From the NCBI GenBank assembly GCA_902806065.1, contig CADCVE010000104.1:1-60448 (forward strand): 60,448 bases of DNA. The letters are read 5' to 3'. Positions 43,181 to 52,023 of the stretch are shown one piece after another (within the stretch, counting starts at the first letter, position 1; each line of letters starts with the position of its first letter). Both the position numbers and the translations under genes were made by a program. The notes beneath the pieces were generated by a model. The model was not told the origin of the DNA and did no database searches. It saw only the letters and a list, made by a program, of their open reading frames with translations. The stretch comes from an uncultured Rubrobacteraceae bacterium (GTDB taxonomy: Bacteria > Actinomycetota > Rubrobacteria > Rubrobacterales > Rubrobacteraceae).

Positions 43181-44467
43181 ATGGAACACGCTTACCCTCA
43201 AGATTTAGTCCCCTTCCTGCGAGAACGGTGGGACGATAAGGTAGCTGCTCCCCTGCCGGCCCCGGCCGTGCTAGAGGACCTCGTCTCATCGTGTTACCAG
43301 GCAAGCCTGTTGTGTGAAGAGGAGCGGCCCGTCAGGTTCCGGGTTATCCTTTGCGATCCCGATCGGCTTCCTCTCAGGGAGGGACCGCCTAGCGGTCTGC
43401 ACCGGCTCGATTTCCCCGAGTCCCGGCCGTTCAACGTCCACGAGCTTCGGCGGATCTCTCCGGCCGCCAACTACTATCGTTCGCTCATCGGGATCGAGCC
43501 GGACGGGGAGCGGGGGCTCCGGATCTGGGGGCTGGTTCACTCCGGTCCCCGTTGGTTGAGGGCGGACCAGGGAGGAAGGGATACTCCTCCTCCGCTGCCG
43601 CCGGTGCTGATCGTACGCGTGTCCGGTCCGGGACGTATCAGCATGGACTGCGGCTCCGCCGTCGTCGCTAAGCTCGACGGGGGCGAGCTCTCTGACTCCA
43701 AGTTGGACGTTTACGCCTCACGCTGGCTGCCGGATACTTTCGCTCCCGTTCGGGCCGAGCTCGCGGAGATCCACTTGGAGGCCCGTAAGTTAGCGCAGGA
43801 GAAATCCGGCGAGACCTGGGCGCCAATGGACAATGACATCACGCGCATCATAGGCCAGCATACTGTGAAGCGGATCGTCTCCGCCATCAGGAACTCTCAC
43901 CACGGTGGGACCCTGATCATCATCCCCCCGGACCTGGCGGACGATATTCTCGAAGACCGTTTTGTAACCCTGAAGTACAAGCTTGCCGAGGGAGAGCCCC
44001 GGCGCCGGTTCCGCACCCTGATAGTCAAAGTTATGAACGCTCTAGCGGAATCCCACGGGCGCGACGGCGCCCCAAGCGGTAAAGAGGTAGGCTGGAGAGC
44101 GTATGAGGCGAGCAACGAAGAGAAGCTTTCGGACCTCGATGAGGCCATCTTCGAGGTTGCGCATCTTATTGCTGGCCTCGCCGCGGTCGACGGCGCGGTC
44201 GTCATGACCCAACGCTTCGAGGTTCTTGGATTTGGTGGTGAGATCTCGGGTGAACTCCCCGGGGTAAAGACAGTGTCCAAGGCCCTCGACGTCGAAGGAA
44301 ACAAAACCGTAGAAGAGCCGACCGAAGACTTTGGTACTCGCCACCGCTCCGCTTATCGCCTCTGCAACGATCTTCGCGACGTCATCACTGTAGTCGTCTC
44401 TCAGGACAGCAACGTCCGGTTCGTCAAGTACAAAGACGGTGCCGTCACCTACTGGGACCAAGCATGA
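43181..44467 (+). CDS. DAC-like sensor protein (DACNV type)
   Basis: 428 residues. The C-terminal ~150 residues look like a DisA_N/DAC-fold domain: AAVDGAVVMTQRFEVLGFGG has DGA at 337-339, FGTRHRSAYRLCNDL has RHR at 387-389, and ITVVVSQDSNVRFVKYKDG follows. In diadenylate cyclases DGA and RHR are the active-site motifs. The N-terminal ~300 residues have no domain I can name. DACNV proteins are described as probable nucleotide-sensor domains, often in conflict systems. Whether this one makes c-di-AMP or binds a nucleotide is undecided. It converges on clpS. Confidence 0.75.
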   Translation: MEHAYPQDLVPFLRERWDDKVAAPLPAPAVLEDLVSSCYQASLLCEEERPVRFRVILCDPDRLPLREGPPSGLHRLDFPESRPFNVHELRRISPAANYYRSLIGIEPDGERGLRIWGLVHSGPRWLRADQGGRDTPPPLPPVLIVRVSGPGRISMDCGSAVVAKLDGGELSDSKLDVYASRWLPDTFAPVRAELAEIHLEARKLAQEKSGETWAPMDNDITRIIGQHTVKRIVSAIRNSHHGGTLIIIPPDLADDILEDRFVTLKYKLAEGEPRRRFRTLIVKVMNALAESHGRDGAPSGKEVGWRAYEASNEEKLSDLDEAIFEVAHLIAGLAAVDGAVVMTQRFEVLGFGGEISGELPGVKTVSKALDVEGNKTVEEPTEDFGTRHRSAYRLCNDLRDVITVVVSQDSNVRFVKYKDGAVTYWDQA

Positions 44468-44536
44468 CTATCGTACATCTTACAAAGGACAACGCCGTTC
44501 GTGACGAGAATCCCGGGACCGCTCGGTGAAGCGGAG

Positions 44537-44860
44537 TCAGTGAGACGCTGGCTCTATAGTCGCCGACATCGAGCCTTTGCAGTGCGGGATCAGTGGGTCG
44601 GAACCGAAAGCGTGGATCTGGTCGCGTTTGAGTTCGGCCTGCTCCAGATTGGTGGTGGCAACGACGACCCGGCCGCTCGTATCTACCTCTATAGCCATCC
44701 GGTAGCCCTTCTCCGGTGGATGCCCGAAGATCGTCTTCAGCATGTAGATCACGTACTCGAAGCTGTGATCGTCGTCGTCGAGCAGAACTACGTTGTACGG
44801 GGGCATCCCCTCCGTTTTTTGCTCTTTCTTTTCCCGGGGTTGTGTGATGGTATCCGTCAT
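44537..44860 (-). CDS. clpS: ATP-dependent Clp protease adaptor ClpS
   Basis: About 107 residues from the ATG at 44860. The family core is clear: YNVVLLDDDDHSFEYVIYML (the NVVLLDDD loop that recognises N-degrons), FGHPPEKGYRMAIEVDTSGR and TTNLEQAELKRDQIHAFG. ClpS hands N-end-rule substrates to ClpA/ClpC for degradation in the cytosol. The gene is directly downstream of an enoyl-CoA hydratase; a GTG at 44890 overlaps that gene and is less likely. Confidence 0.94.
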   Translation of the reverse strand: MTDTITQPREKKEQKTEGMPPYNVVLLDDDDHSFEYVIYMLKTIFGHPPEKGYRMAIEVDTSGRVVVATTNLEQAELKRDQIHAFGSDPLIPHCKGSMSATIEPASH

Positions 44861-44874
44861 CGCATTCCCGCAGT

Positions 44875-45669
44875 TCAGCGTCCCTTCCACTCCGGATTGC
44901 GCTTCTCCAGAAAGGCGCAGATACCCTCCTGGGCGTCGGCAAAGGTGGCGTTGAAGGACATGACCTCTTTGGTATAGGCGTAGGCCTGGTCCGTGGGCAT
45001 CTCCAGTTGGCGGTAGAAGGCCTGCTTACCAACCCCAACGACGAGCGGGCTGGCCTCCGCTATCTTCTCCGCGAGAGCGCGGGTCTCCGCCTCCAGCTCT
45101 CCGGCCGGGACTACCTTGTTCACGAGCCCTTCAGCGCGAGCCTCTTCGGCGGAGATGAACTCACCGGTGAGGAGCATCTCCATCGCCTTCTTCCGGCCGA
45201 TGGCGCGGGTGAGGGCGACCATCGGGGTGGAGCAGAACAGACCTATCTTGACACCGGGGCAGGCGAAACGGGCGTCTTCGGAGGCGACGACGAGGTCGCA
45301 GGTGGCGGCGAGCTGGCATCCGGCAGCGGTTGCGACGCCGTGGACCTGGGCTATGACAGGCTGCGGGATGGTCTGAATAGTCTGCATCAACTCGCAGCAG
45401 ACATCGAAGAGGTGGCGGTAGAAGTTGGGGTCGCGGCCGACCATCTCGGAGAGGTCGTGTCCGGCACAGAACGTGGGGCCGGCGCCGTGCAACACGACGA
45501 CCGACGTCTCGCCAGTCTCGCCTATTGCTTTGAGGCAGCTTATAAGCTCTTGCATGTGCTCCAGCGAGAGGGCGTTGCGCTTTTTGGGGCGGTTCATGGT
45601 GACGAGGGCTACGGTCTCGTCACCCTCGTAGCGGATGTGTTCGTAGGCGCGGTCTTGGGCTTCGATCAT
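44875..45669 (-). CDS. enoyl-CoA hydratase/isomerase family protein
   Basis: 264 residues of the crotonase fold. The oxyanion-hole segments are FCAGHDLSEM and HGVATAAGCQLAATCDLVVA, with NRPKKRNALS near the start. The second catalytic region KIGLFCSTPMVALTRAIGRK lacks the Glu of classical hydratases in the usual place, as in ECHDC3-like members, so activity as an ordinary hydratase is uncertain. It starts at an ATG with AAAGGAG upstream and ends 15 bases before clpS. Confidence 0.9.
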   Translation of the reverse strand: MIEAQDRAYEHIRYEGDETVALVTMNRPKKRNALSLEHMQELISCLKAIGETGETSVVVLHGAGPTFCAGHDLSEMVGRDPNFYRHLFDVCCELMQTIQTIPQPVIAQVHGVATAAGCQLAATCDLVVASEDARFACPGVKIGLFCSTPMVALTRAIGRKKAMEMLLTGEFISAEEARAEGLVNKVVPAGELEAETRALAEKIAEASPLVVGVGKQAFYRQLEMPTDQAYAYTKEVMSFNATFADAQEGICAFLEKRNPEWKGR

Positions 45670-45689
45670 CGGTTTCTCCTTTGTTGTCT

Positions 45690-46367
45690 CTAGTCTATAC
45701 GTTCTTCACGCGCTTCGACGAACACTACGCGCCCCCCGAATTCGACCGCGCCGCCAGGACTCGGGCGGGCGAGGATGCGGGAGCCTTCTCCCTGCCGGAT
45801 GATAATCTCCTGTCCGAGCAAGGCACACAACCGCGCCGCGTACGCCCCTGTCGCCTCGTCTTCGTCTACACCGAGACGCGGGACGAACACCCGGACCCGC
45901 ACGAGCCCTGCTTCCTTATCCTCCCAGGCCCAGACACCGACGAGGTCTCTGCCGCCGGGTGGCCCCGGGAGCGAGTTGACCTCCTCGGGGGAGGCTAACT
46001 CGACGATATCGAACGCGGGTGCCCACTCTGGCCGCCCTGTTACAAAGACGGCCTCGCCCTCCGTTCTCACCGGTACCTCTCCAGCCGGCGGCCTGAGCGC
46101 CGGGACATCGAAGCCCTCTTGTAGGAGCAGCCAGGCGGTACCGACGAGCGGGTGACCGGCGAACGGGAGCTCGGCGGCCGGAGTGAAGATGCGGACCTCG
46201 CCTCGCTCCCCGTCATCCACAAAGACGGTCTCCGAGAAGCCGAGGCGCGCGGCGACCTCCTGGCGGGCGGACTCCCGTACCGCGGGGCCGTCAAGGAAGA
46301 TTCCTAGAGGGTTGCCGCCCGTCCCATCTTCACCCACAAATACCTTCAGGACGTGCAGTTTAGGCAT
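45690..46367 (-). CDS. PhzF family protein, short
   Basis: 225 residues of the PhzF isomerase family (usual length 260-300). Landmarks are LHVLKVFVGEDGTGGNPLGI, PAAELPFAGHPLVGTAWLL and DEDEATGAYAARLCALLGQE. Known members isomerise dihydro-hydroxyanthranilate or act as epimerases; the whole family shares a diaminopimelate-epimerase-like fold. The N-terminal lobe is slightly reduced. The gene stands alone, 20 bases after the enoyl-CoA hydratase start. Confidence 0.85.
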   Translation of the reverse strand: MPKLHVLKVFVGEDGTGGNPLGIFLDGPAVRESARQEVAARLGFSETVFVDDGERGEVRIFTPAAELPFAGHPLVGTAWLLLQEGFDVPALRPPAGEVPVRTEGEAVFVTGRPEWAPAFDIVELASPEEVNSLPGPPGGRDLVGVWAWEDKEAGLVRVRVFVPRLGVDEDEATGAYAARLCALLGQEIIIRQGEGSRILARPSPGGAVEFGGRVVFVEAREERID

Positions 46368-46385
46368 CAGGGACCTTCCGGTTCG

Positions 46386-46529
46386 TCAGTTCACCTTCTT
46401 CCCGTAGTGCTTCCACTTCCTTCCTTGCAAGACGAACTCCTGGGCGTAAGCGGTGGAGTTCGTCTCGAAGTGGACGATGCGTTACTCGCATAGTTCTATA
46501 AACTCCTTCTCTGCGGGAAGGGCGATCAC
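46386..46529 (-). pseudogene. small ORF of 47 codons interrupted by TAA
   Basis: From GTG at 46529 the frame reads MIALPAEKEFIELCE, then TAA (46484-46482), then RIVHFETNSTAYAQEFVLQG and RKWKHYGKKVN before the TGA ending at 46386. The two parts read as one protein if TAA was CAA (Gln). I recognise no family and see no strong ribosome site, so this is a modest call. It lies 19 bases upstream of the PhzF start on the same strand. Confidence 0.45.
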
Positions 46530-46678
46530 GGCGTACCTAGGACAGCCGGGTGCTTGTCGATAGCCCGGGGACCTCGAAATACCGAGGCCGTGTGCTTTTG
46601 TGCTTCACGACGACGAGGGCGACGATACAGTCGCCCTCGTCCAGGAAGTGTTTGCAGGTTTAGCCTTTCAGTATAGTT
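46530..46678. other. intergenic stretch with a strong hairpin
   Basis: This is the stretch between the small broken ORF and the acyl-CoA synthetase stop. It holds an 11-base perfect inverted repeat, GACGAGGGCGA at 46612-46622 with its complement at 46631-46641. No T tract follows on either strand, so it may be a weak terminator for the acyl-CoA synthetase or another structure. Confidence 0.5.
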
Positions 46679-48262
46679 CTAGCTTCCGTCGGATTGGCCG
46701 TCCTCGTTCTCTTCTTCCTTCTCACGGAGTACGTATTTCTGGACCTTGCCGGTGGAGGTCTTGGGTAGCTCGTCTATAAACTCGACGGCGGCGGGGGCTT
46801 TGAAGCGGGCGATGCGCTCCTTGACGAAGTCTATGACCTCTTCTTCGGTGGTCTCCTCACCTTGCTTGAGGGTGACGAAGGCCTTGGGACGCTCGCCATA
46901 GTGCTCGTCCGGCATTGCGGTGACGGCAGCCTCCAGTATGGACGGGTGCTCTGCGAGGACCTGTTCGATCTCGACCCCCGAGATGTTCTCGCCGCCGGAG
47001 ATGATCACGTCCTTGTCGCGATCCTTGATCTCGACGTACCCATCCGGGTGCCACACCGCCAAATCGCCGGAGTGGTACCAGCCGCCCTTGAACGACTCGT
47101 TCGTCTCTTCTTCGTTGTCGAGGTAGCCCTTCATGACCATATTGCCGCGCATGACGATCTCGCCCATCGTCTCCCCGTCGAGCGGCACGTCGTTCATATC
47201 CTCGTCCACAACCCTCACGAGGTCCGCGGTGACGTAGCCCTGGCCCTGGCGCGAGAGCAACCGCGCGTGCTCCTCGGGGTCCTTGTCTTCCCACTCCTTG
47301 CGCGGAGCGCTCGTGGTCATGGGACCATACGTCTCGGTCAAACCGTAGGTGTGTACCGGCCTTACGTTCAGATCGAGGAGCTGGTTGAGAAGGGTAGGCG
47401 TCGGCACGTAGCCGGCGATGACGGCGGTGACCTGCTGGTCGAGCTCGCGCTTACTTTCGTGGTTGGCGAGCGGTATCTGCACCGTCGGCGCCGCGCAGTA
47501 GTGCGTTATCCTCTCGGACTCGAAGAGCTCCCAGATCCTCTCCGGATCGACTTTCCTCAAACACACGTGCGTCCCGGCGACGGCGGTTACCGCCCAGGGG
47601 TAGGTCCAGCCGTTGCAGTGGAACATCGGAAGCGTCCACAGGTACCTGGACTCGTAGTTCATCTGTGACTCGATAACGTTACCCAGGGCGCTGAGGTACG
47701 CTCCGCGGTAGGTATACAGCACGCCCTTGGGGCGCCCCGTCGTCCCGGAGGTGTAGTTTACGGAGATGGTCTCCTCTTCATCCTCCAGGATACTCTCCAC
47801 CGGTTCCGGCGAGCCCTCGGCCAGGTAATCTTCGTAAGGGTCGCCTTTCTCGCCGGTGTCGTCTATGCGGATGATCTCGACGCTCTCGTCTACGCCCTCC
47901 AAAAGGTCCTCTAGCTCGTGGTCCACGAAGACCATCTTGGACTTCGAGTGCTCGACGATGTATTCGACCTCACCGGCGCTCAAACGGGTGTTGATGGTGA
48001 CCATGACCAGGCCCGCTGCCGGTATGGCGAAGCTGCCTTCGAGCATCGGTGGCGTGTTCGGGCAGAGAAAGGCGATCCTATCACCCTTCTGAAAGCCCGC
48101 GTCCTTGAGGCGCGAGGCGAGCCGATGCACCCTCTCCTCGAACTCCGAGTAGGTGTAGCGGCGGTCGCCGTAAATGACGGCCTCCTTGTCGGGGAACATA
48201 TACGCGCTGCGCTTCAGGAAGCTCAACGGCGTGAGCTCCGTGCGGTAGACCTTCTCGTTCAT
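46679..48262 (-). CDS. acyl-CoA synthetase (AMP-forming)
   Basis: 527 residues of the ANL superfamily. The AMP-binding loop is YTSGTTGRPKGVLYTYRGAY, followed by YGLTETYGP, GWYHSGDLAVWHPDGYVEIK and the C-terminal KTSTGKVQKYVLRE, whose Lys is the adenylating residue. The length and the N-terminal TPLSFLKRSAYMFPDKEAVI fit medium- or long-chain and plant 4-coumarate-like ligases. It activates fatty acids for the beta-oxidation genes elsewhere in the window. ATG at 48262, with GAGGAAAGGG upstream. Confidence 0.94.
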   Translation of the reverse strand: MNEKVYRTELTPLSFLKRSAYMFPDKEAVIYGDRRYTYSEFEERVHRLASRLKDAGFQKGDRIAFLCPNTPPMLEGSFAIPAAGLVMVTINTRLSAGEVEYIVEHSKSKMVFVDHELEDLLEGVDESVEIIRIDDTGEKGDPYEDYLAEGSPEPVESILEDEEETISVNYTSGTTGRPKGVLYTYRGAYLSALGNVIESQMNYESRYLWTLPMFHCNGWTYPWAVTAVAGTHVCLRKVDPERIWELFESERITHYCAAPTVQIPLANHESKRELDQQVTAVIAGYVPTPTLLNQLLDLNVRPVHTYGLTETYGPMTTSAPRKEWEDKDPEEHARLLSRQGQGYVTADLVRVVDEDMNDVPLDGETMGEIVMRGNMVMKGYLDNEEETNESFKGGWYHSGDLAVWHPDGYVEIKDRDKDVIISGGENISGVEIEQVLAEHPSILEAAVTAMPDEHYGERPKAFVTLKQGEETTEEEVIDFVKERIARFKAPAAVEFIDELPKTSTGKVQKYVLREKEEENEDGQSDGS

Positions 48263-48680
48263 ACAGACATCCCTTTCCTCTCTTGATTCTCTCTCAGTCT
48301 TCCCCGGACTGCCGGTAGTATAATCCCCGTCCCTTTGCGTCCGCTAGCGCATGGGACCATCGTCGACGTTCTGTTGCTGTATTCGGGCTCCAGAATAGGG
48401 CGTAAGATGCTGAAACGATCGCCGGAAGGAATTTTTGTGCTGAAGCGTGGTATGCCGGATGGTAACCACTCCAAAGAGCGGTTGGGTCTCATGTCAGCTC
48501 CCATAAGGGTGGTAGGCAGCAGCGGCGAGACCGCGAAAGGCGTCTTTTATATGCTACGCAGTGGTCGAGGCCGAACAGGTAAGGGCAGGTTCGAGAAGCG
48601 CGTGGAGGGTTTGTTGGCCGAAGGGGCTTGCGATAACCAAATCTTGCAACACCGGCCAGCCTCGCCGGGGGGCTCCTGAT
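48263..48680. other. 418-base divergent intergenic region
   Basis: This lies between the divergent acyl-CoA synthetase and glycosyltransferase genes. A perfect TATAAT is present at 48319-48324 on the plus strand, but no matching -35 at a usual distance. A plus frame at 48335-48679 and the longer frame into the glycosyltransferase have no ribosome site or family match. I take the region as two promoters with no gene. Confidence 0.45.
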
Positions 48681-50234
48681 ATGGATTGGGGCGCCAAACC
48701 TCTCGTGCACCGGCCGCTTCTCGGCGGCGTGGCCATAGTCGTGTATCTGGCCTGCGCGAAGCTGATCACGCACGTACTTACAGCCGGGAACTACGGGTTC
48801 TATCGAGACGAACTGTACTTCGTCGCCGCCAGCAAGCACCTGGACTTTGGTTACGTGGATTTTCCTCCTCTCGTCGCCGTTGTTACGGCGCTGGCGCGTG
48901 TGGTGTTCGGAGACTCGGCGGCCGCGTTGCAGTTCTTCCCTGCTCTGGCGAGTGCGGGAGTCGTGGTGCTTGCTGGATTGATGGCGCGAGAGCTAGGCGG
49001 AGGACGGTTTGCGCAGGGGATCGCGGCTCTCGCGACGCTCGTCGCGCCGAACATCCTCGTCTTCGGCACCTGGCTCTCGATGGACGCGTTCGACCAGTTC
49101 AACTGGGCTTTGGCCTCGTACGCTCTGATCCTGGTCTTCAAACGCGGCCGTCCGAGGCTGTGGCTCTTCTTCGGGCTGGCGGCGGGCGTCGGGCTTCTGA
49201 CCAAGGTGACCATCCTGTACTTCGGGTTCGCGGTCTTTGCGGCACTGTTGCTTACGCCCGCCCGCAGGCATTTGCTGACCCCTTGGCCCTGGCTCGGTGG
49301 GGCTGTGGCGTTTGTTTTCCTGTTACCGTACCTGTACTGGCAGGTCACGCATGGCTGGCCGACGCTGGAGTTCTGGGGGAACTATGGGGGGAAGCTGGAC
49401 CCGAACTCTCCGTGGGAGTTCCTCCTCGAACAGGTGCTGACCATGAACCCGGTGACTCTGCCGGTGTGGGCAGCGGGGCTGTACTATTATCTGTTCTCCA
49501 GAGAAGGACGGCCGTACCGGGTGTTCGGGTTCGTGTTCGTGATCCTCTTCGCTATATTCGCCTTCCAGAACGCGAAGTTCTACTTCCTCGCCCCGGCCTA
49601 TCCCATGCTCTTTGCCGCGGGAGGCCTGACTATCGAACGCTTTATCCGGCTGCACGAATGGAACTGGCTGAAGCCCGCATACGTATCACTCCTGATGGTC
49701 GCTGGCGTGTTCGTCGCCGTCCTATCGGTGTTGCCGGTGCTGCCCGTGGAGGCGGTCGCAAAGACCACGGGCCTCGTGGGAGGGAACGCCGGTATAGAGT
49801 CAGAGGCCCGCAAAACGGCAGAACTTCCACAGACCTTCGCTTTCAGGCATGGCTGGGAGGACATGGTGGAGACTATCGCCGGGGTCCACGACAGCCTCTC
49901 CGATAGAGAGCGGACGGTAAGCTGCGTCCTCGCCGGAGACTTCGGTGAGGCCGGGGCCGTGGACTTCTTCGGGCCAGCGTACGGTCTCCCACAGGCTATC
50001 AGCGGGCACAACAACTACTACCTCTGGGGACCGGGGGGGTGCTCGGGCGAGGTGGTAATCTCCGTTGGAGTCCCTCTCGAACGGCTCGAAGCGGTCTTCG
50101 AGGAAATCGAGCACGCGGATACCGTTACCTGCGAGTATTGCATGCCCGTGGAGAACGACCTTCCAGTCTACGTAGCCCGGGACCCCAGGATACCGTTCGA
50201 AGAAGCCTGGCCGCAGTTCAAGCACTACAACTGA
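48681..50234 (+). CDS. glycosyltransferase family 39 (ArnT-like) membrane protein
   Basis: 517 residues with about twelve helices, of the GT-C fold. The first outer loop has the FYRDELYFVAASKHLDFGYV region with the conserved acidic residues of ArnT/PMT enzymes, and VDFPPLVAVVTALARVVFGD follows. The C-terminal ~110 residues are soluble and hold HGWEDMVETIAG. Family members use polyprenyl-phosphate sugars to glycosylate lipids or proteins at the outer face. The ATG at 48681 is used; an upstream frame is not. The gene stands alone. Confidence 0.88.
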   Translation: MDWGAKPLVHRPLLGGVAIVVYLACAKLITHVLTAGNYGFYRDELYFVAASKHLDFGYVDFPPLVAVVTALARVVFGDSAAALQFFPALASAGVVVLAGLMARELGGGRFAQGIAALATLVAPNILVFGTWLSMDAFDQFNWALASYALILVFKRGRPRLWLFFGLAAGVGLLTKVTILYFGFAVFAALLLTPARRHLLTPWPWLGGAVAFVFLLPYLYWQVTHGWPTLEFWGNYGGKLDPNSPWEFLLEQVLTMNPVTLPVWAAGLYYYLFSREGRPYRVFGFVFVILFAIFAFQNAKFYFLAPAYPMLFAAGGLTIERFIRLHEWNWLKPAYVSLLMVAGVFVAVLSVLPVLPVEAVAKTTGLVGGNAGIESEARKTAELPQTFAFRHGWEDMVETIAGVHDSLSDRERTVSCVLAGDFGEAGAVDFFGPAYGLPQAISGHNNYYLWGPGGCSGEVVISVGVPLERLEAVFEEIEHADTVTCEYCMPVENDLPVYVARDPRIPFEEAWPQFKHYN

Positions 50235-50669
50235 GCGGCTGTGTGCCAAACTGACTGGGAAGACTATCATCCCGATATGCATCCATAGCGGCGGAGGCTG
50301 CTAGAGCGTAGAACGGCGAGTTGCTGAGGCTCGCGCAAGAGGAGTTCTACGCCCTCCTCAGCATGGACCGGTCATCTCATACCATCTTTAAAATTGGCGG
50401 TCGAGGTACTGCGTTTGGCGCGATCTAGAGAAGTGGCCCGTGTAGCGGGATAACGCAGATTGCCCGAGCAGACCACGCGGAAGAGATTGCGTAAGGAACG
50501 AGGAGCGGAAGATGTGCTGTCGATTCTCGCTCTTCGGTACGGGATTGACCACTAGGTACGGCGGGAACTGGTATCCGCGCCTCACGAAGAACTGCACGCT
50601 GCACGCGGTGTATAGTGATTTCAAGGAAGTAGAAGAGACCGGGCAGAGGCAAAGCATTATCGGAGAGGC
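50235..50669. other. 435-base stretch without a firm gene
   Basis: A short open stretch at about 50321-50428 encodes LLRLAQEEFYALLSMDRSSH and could be a decayed gene end, but there is no start or family match. Frames on the minus strand (50388-50682) look random. The last 60 bases probably include the promoter of the FUSC gene. Slightly lower GC than the flanks. Confidence 0.35.
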
Positions 50670-51776
50670 GTGAACACCGCAAGAGGTTGGAGCGCGTTAC
50701 GTGGGGGGCGTCTGGCGGCGGGAGCCGGGCGTGTGCGGGCCAACGGTTGGCCGATACTCCAGACCGCGGTCGCCGCCAGCGTCGCTTACTTCTTTGCGAC
50801 CGTCGTGCTCGGGCAACAGCAACCCTTCTTCGCCCCGATAGCGGCGGTGATCTCTCTTGGCCTGACGCTCGGGCAGCGTGGGAGGCGGGCGGTCGAGGTG
50901 ATTATCGGGGTCACGGTAGGACTGTTGGTTGCTGACCTGATCGTGCTGGCTATCGGCATCGGTACCTTGCAGATCGGCATCGTGGTCGCGATTGCGATGG
51001 CGGCGGCCGTGCTCTTCGCGGAGAGGTCTCTGTTCGTGAACCAGGCGGCGATCTCGGCGATTCTGGTCATCGTCCTGCAACCCCCGGACTCCGGCTTCTC
51101 GCCCGACCGCGTCCTCAACGCGCTCGTAGGGGGAGGGGTAGCTCTGGTGGTCCACTACCTGCTCCCCGTGAACCCCGAGCGCGTGGTCGAGAGGGCGGCC
51201 CGTCCGATCTTCGAGCAACTGGCGGCCGTGCTCGAAGAGATAGCCGCCGCATTAAGCGCGAACGACCTGACCCTGGCCGAGAGTGCCCTCGGAAAGGCCC
51301 GGGAGATAGACAGGAGCGTGGCCAATCTCCGGGAGGCGCTGGAGGCCGGCTACGAGACCGCCCGGCTCTCCCCGACGCGCCGCAGATCCCTCCGGCACCT
51401 GGAGTTCTACTCGGGCGCCAGCATCAGGATAGAACTGACCGTTATCAACACGCGAGTCCTGGCCCGGGGCGCCGTCAACGCTATCAGACGCGAGGACGCT
51501 ATCCCGCCGGTCCTGCCGGAGGCCGTGCTCGACCTCTCGCGGTCGGTGAGCGCGCTCGCGACGTTCCTCGAACACCCCGGCCCGCCCGACGAAGCTCGCC
51601 GGTGCGCCCTCGAAGCCGCCCGTCGCGCCACCGAAATACTCGAAGAGAGACACGATCTGGCAATCAGCGTCCTCGTCGGGCAGATCCGCTCGGCCGCCGT
51701 AGACCTCCTTAGGAGTACCGGCATGGACCAGGCCTCGGCCCTCCATGCGCTTGAGGAGGCAGCAGGCCGCACATAG
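50670..51776 (+). CDS. FUSC family (aromatic acid exporter-like) membrane protein
   Basis: 368 residues. The N-terminal half holds five to six helices with ILQTAVAASVAYFFATVVLG, QQQPFFAPIAAVISLGLTLG and GQRGRRAVEVIIGVTVGLLV, typical of FUSC/ArAE proteins; the C-terminal half is a long helical cytoplasmic domain (residues ~175-365). The family exports aromatic acids or related compounds. GTG start with TCGGAGAGGC upstream. It is followed by a small ORF and the M24 gene in the same direction. Confidence 0.88.
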   Translation: MNTARGWSALRGGRLAAGAGRVRANGWPILQTAVAASVAYFFATVVLGQQQPFFAPIAAVISLGLTLGQRGRRAVEVIIGVTVGLLVADLIVLAIGIGTLQIGIVVAIAMAAAVLFAERSLFVNQAAISAILVIVLQPPDSGFSPDRVLNALVGGGVALVVHYLLPVNPERVVERAARPIFEQLAAVLEEIAAALSANDLTLAESALGKAREIDRSVANLREALEAGYETARLSPTRRRSLRHLEFYSGASIRIELTVINTRVLARGAVNAIRREDAIPPVLPEAVLDLSRSVSALATFLEHPGPPDEARRCALEAARRATEILEERHDLAISVLVGQIRSAAVDLLRSTGMDQASALHALEEAAGRT

Positions 51777-51861
51777 GAAACCGACCGAAACGTTGTGGAG
51801 GGCTCCGAGCGAAGTTGACCGGGGTTTTGCGTGTTGTTAGTGTGCGCCTGGCTACAAGGGT

Positions 51862-52023
51862 ATGACGCACTTCCACACCGAGTTCTACCCGCCGGAGCGT
51901 ACCGCCGAGAAGCTCGAATACCTCACCGGGAGCGAAGTGGGAGCGGGGGCGTTTATAGTAGACGCTGTGCCGGGGACGAGCTCCGCCACGCTGCGCGAGA
52001 CTACCGAGGAGGCCCAAAGATGA
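51862..52023 (+). CDS. small hypothetical protein coupled to the M24 gene
   Basis: A 53-residue frame starting MTHFHTEFYPPERTAEKLEY and ending TLRETTEEAQR. Its TGA overlaps the ATG of the next gene (ATGA), which suggests real, coupled translation. The product is acidic; the central VGAGAFIVDAVPGTSSA looks structured. I recognise no family. It could also be the tail of a longer lost gene. Confidence 0.5.
   Translation: MTHFHTEFYPPERTAEKLEYLTGSEVGAGAFIVDAVPGTSSATLRETTEEAQR

Noticed and set aside
48319-48324. TATAAT as a sure promoter of the glycosyltransferase gene
   Set aside because: No -35 box at a suitable distance and 357 bases from the ATG; recorded only inside the intergenic entry.
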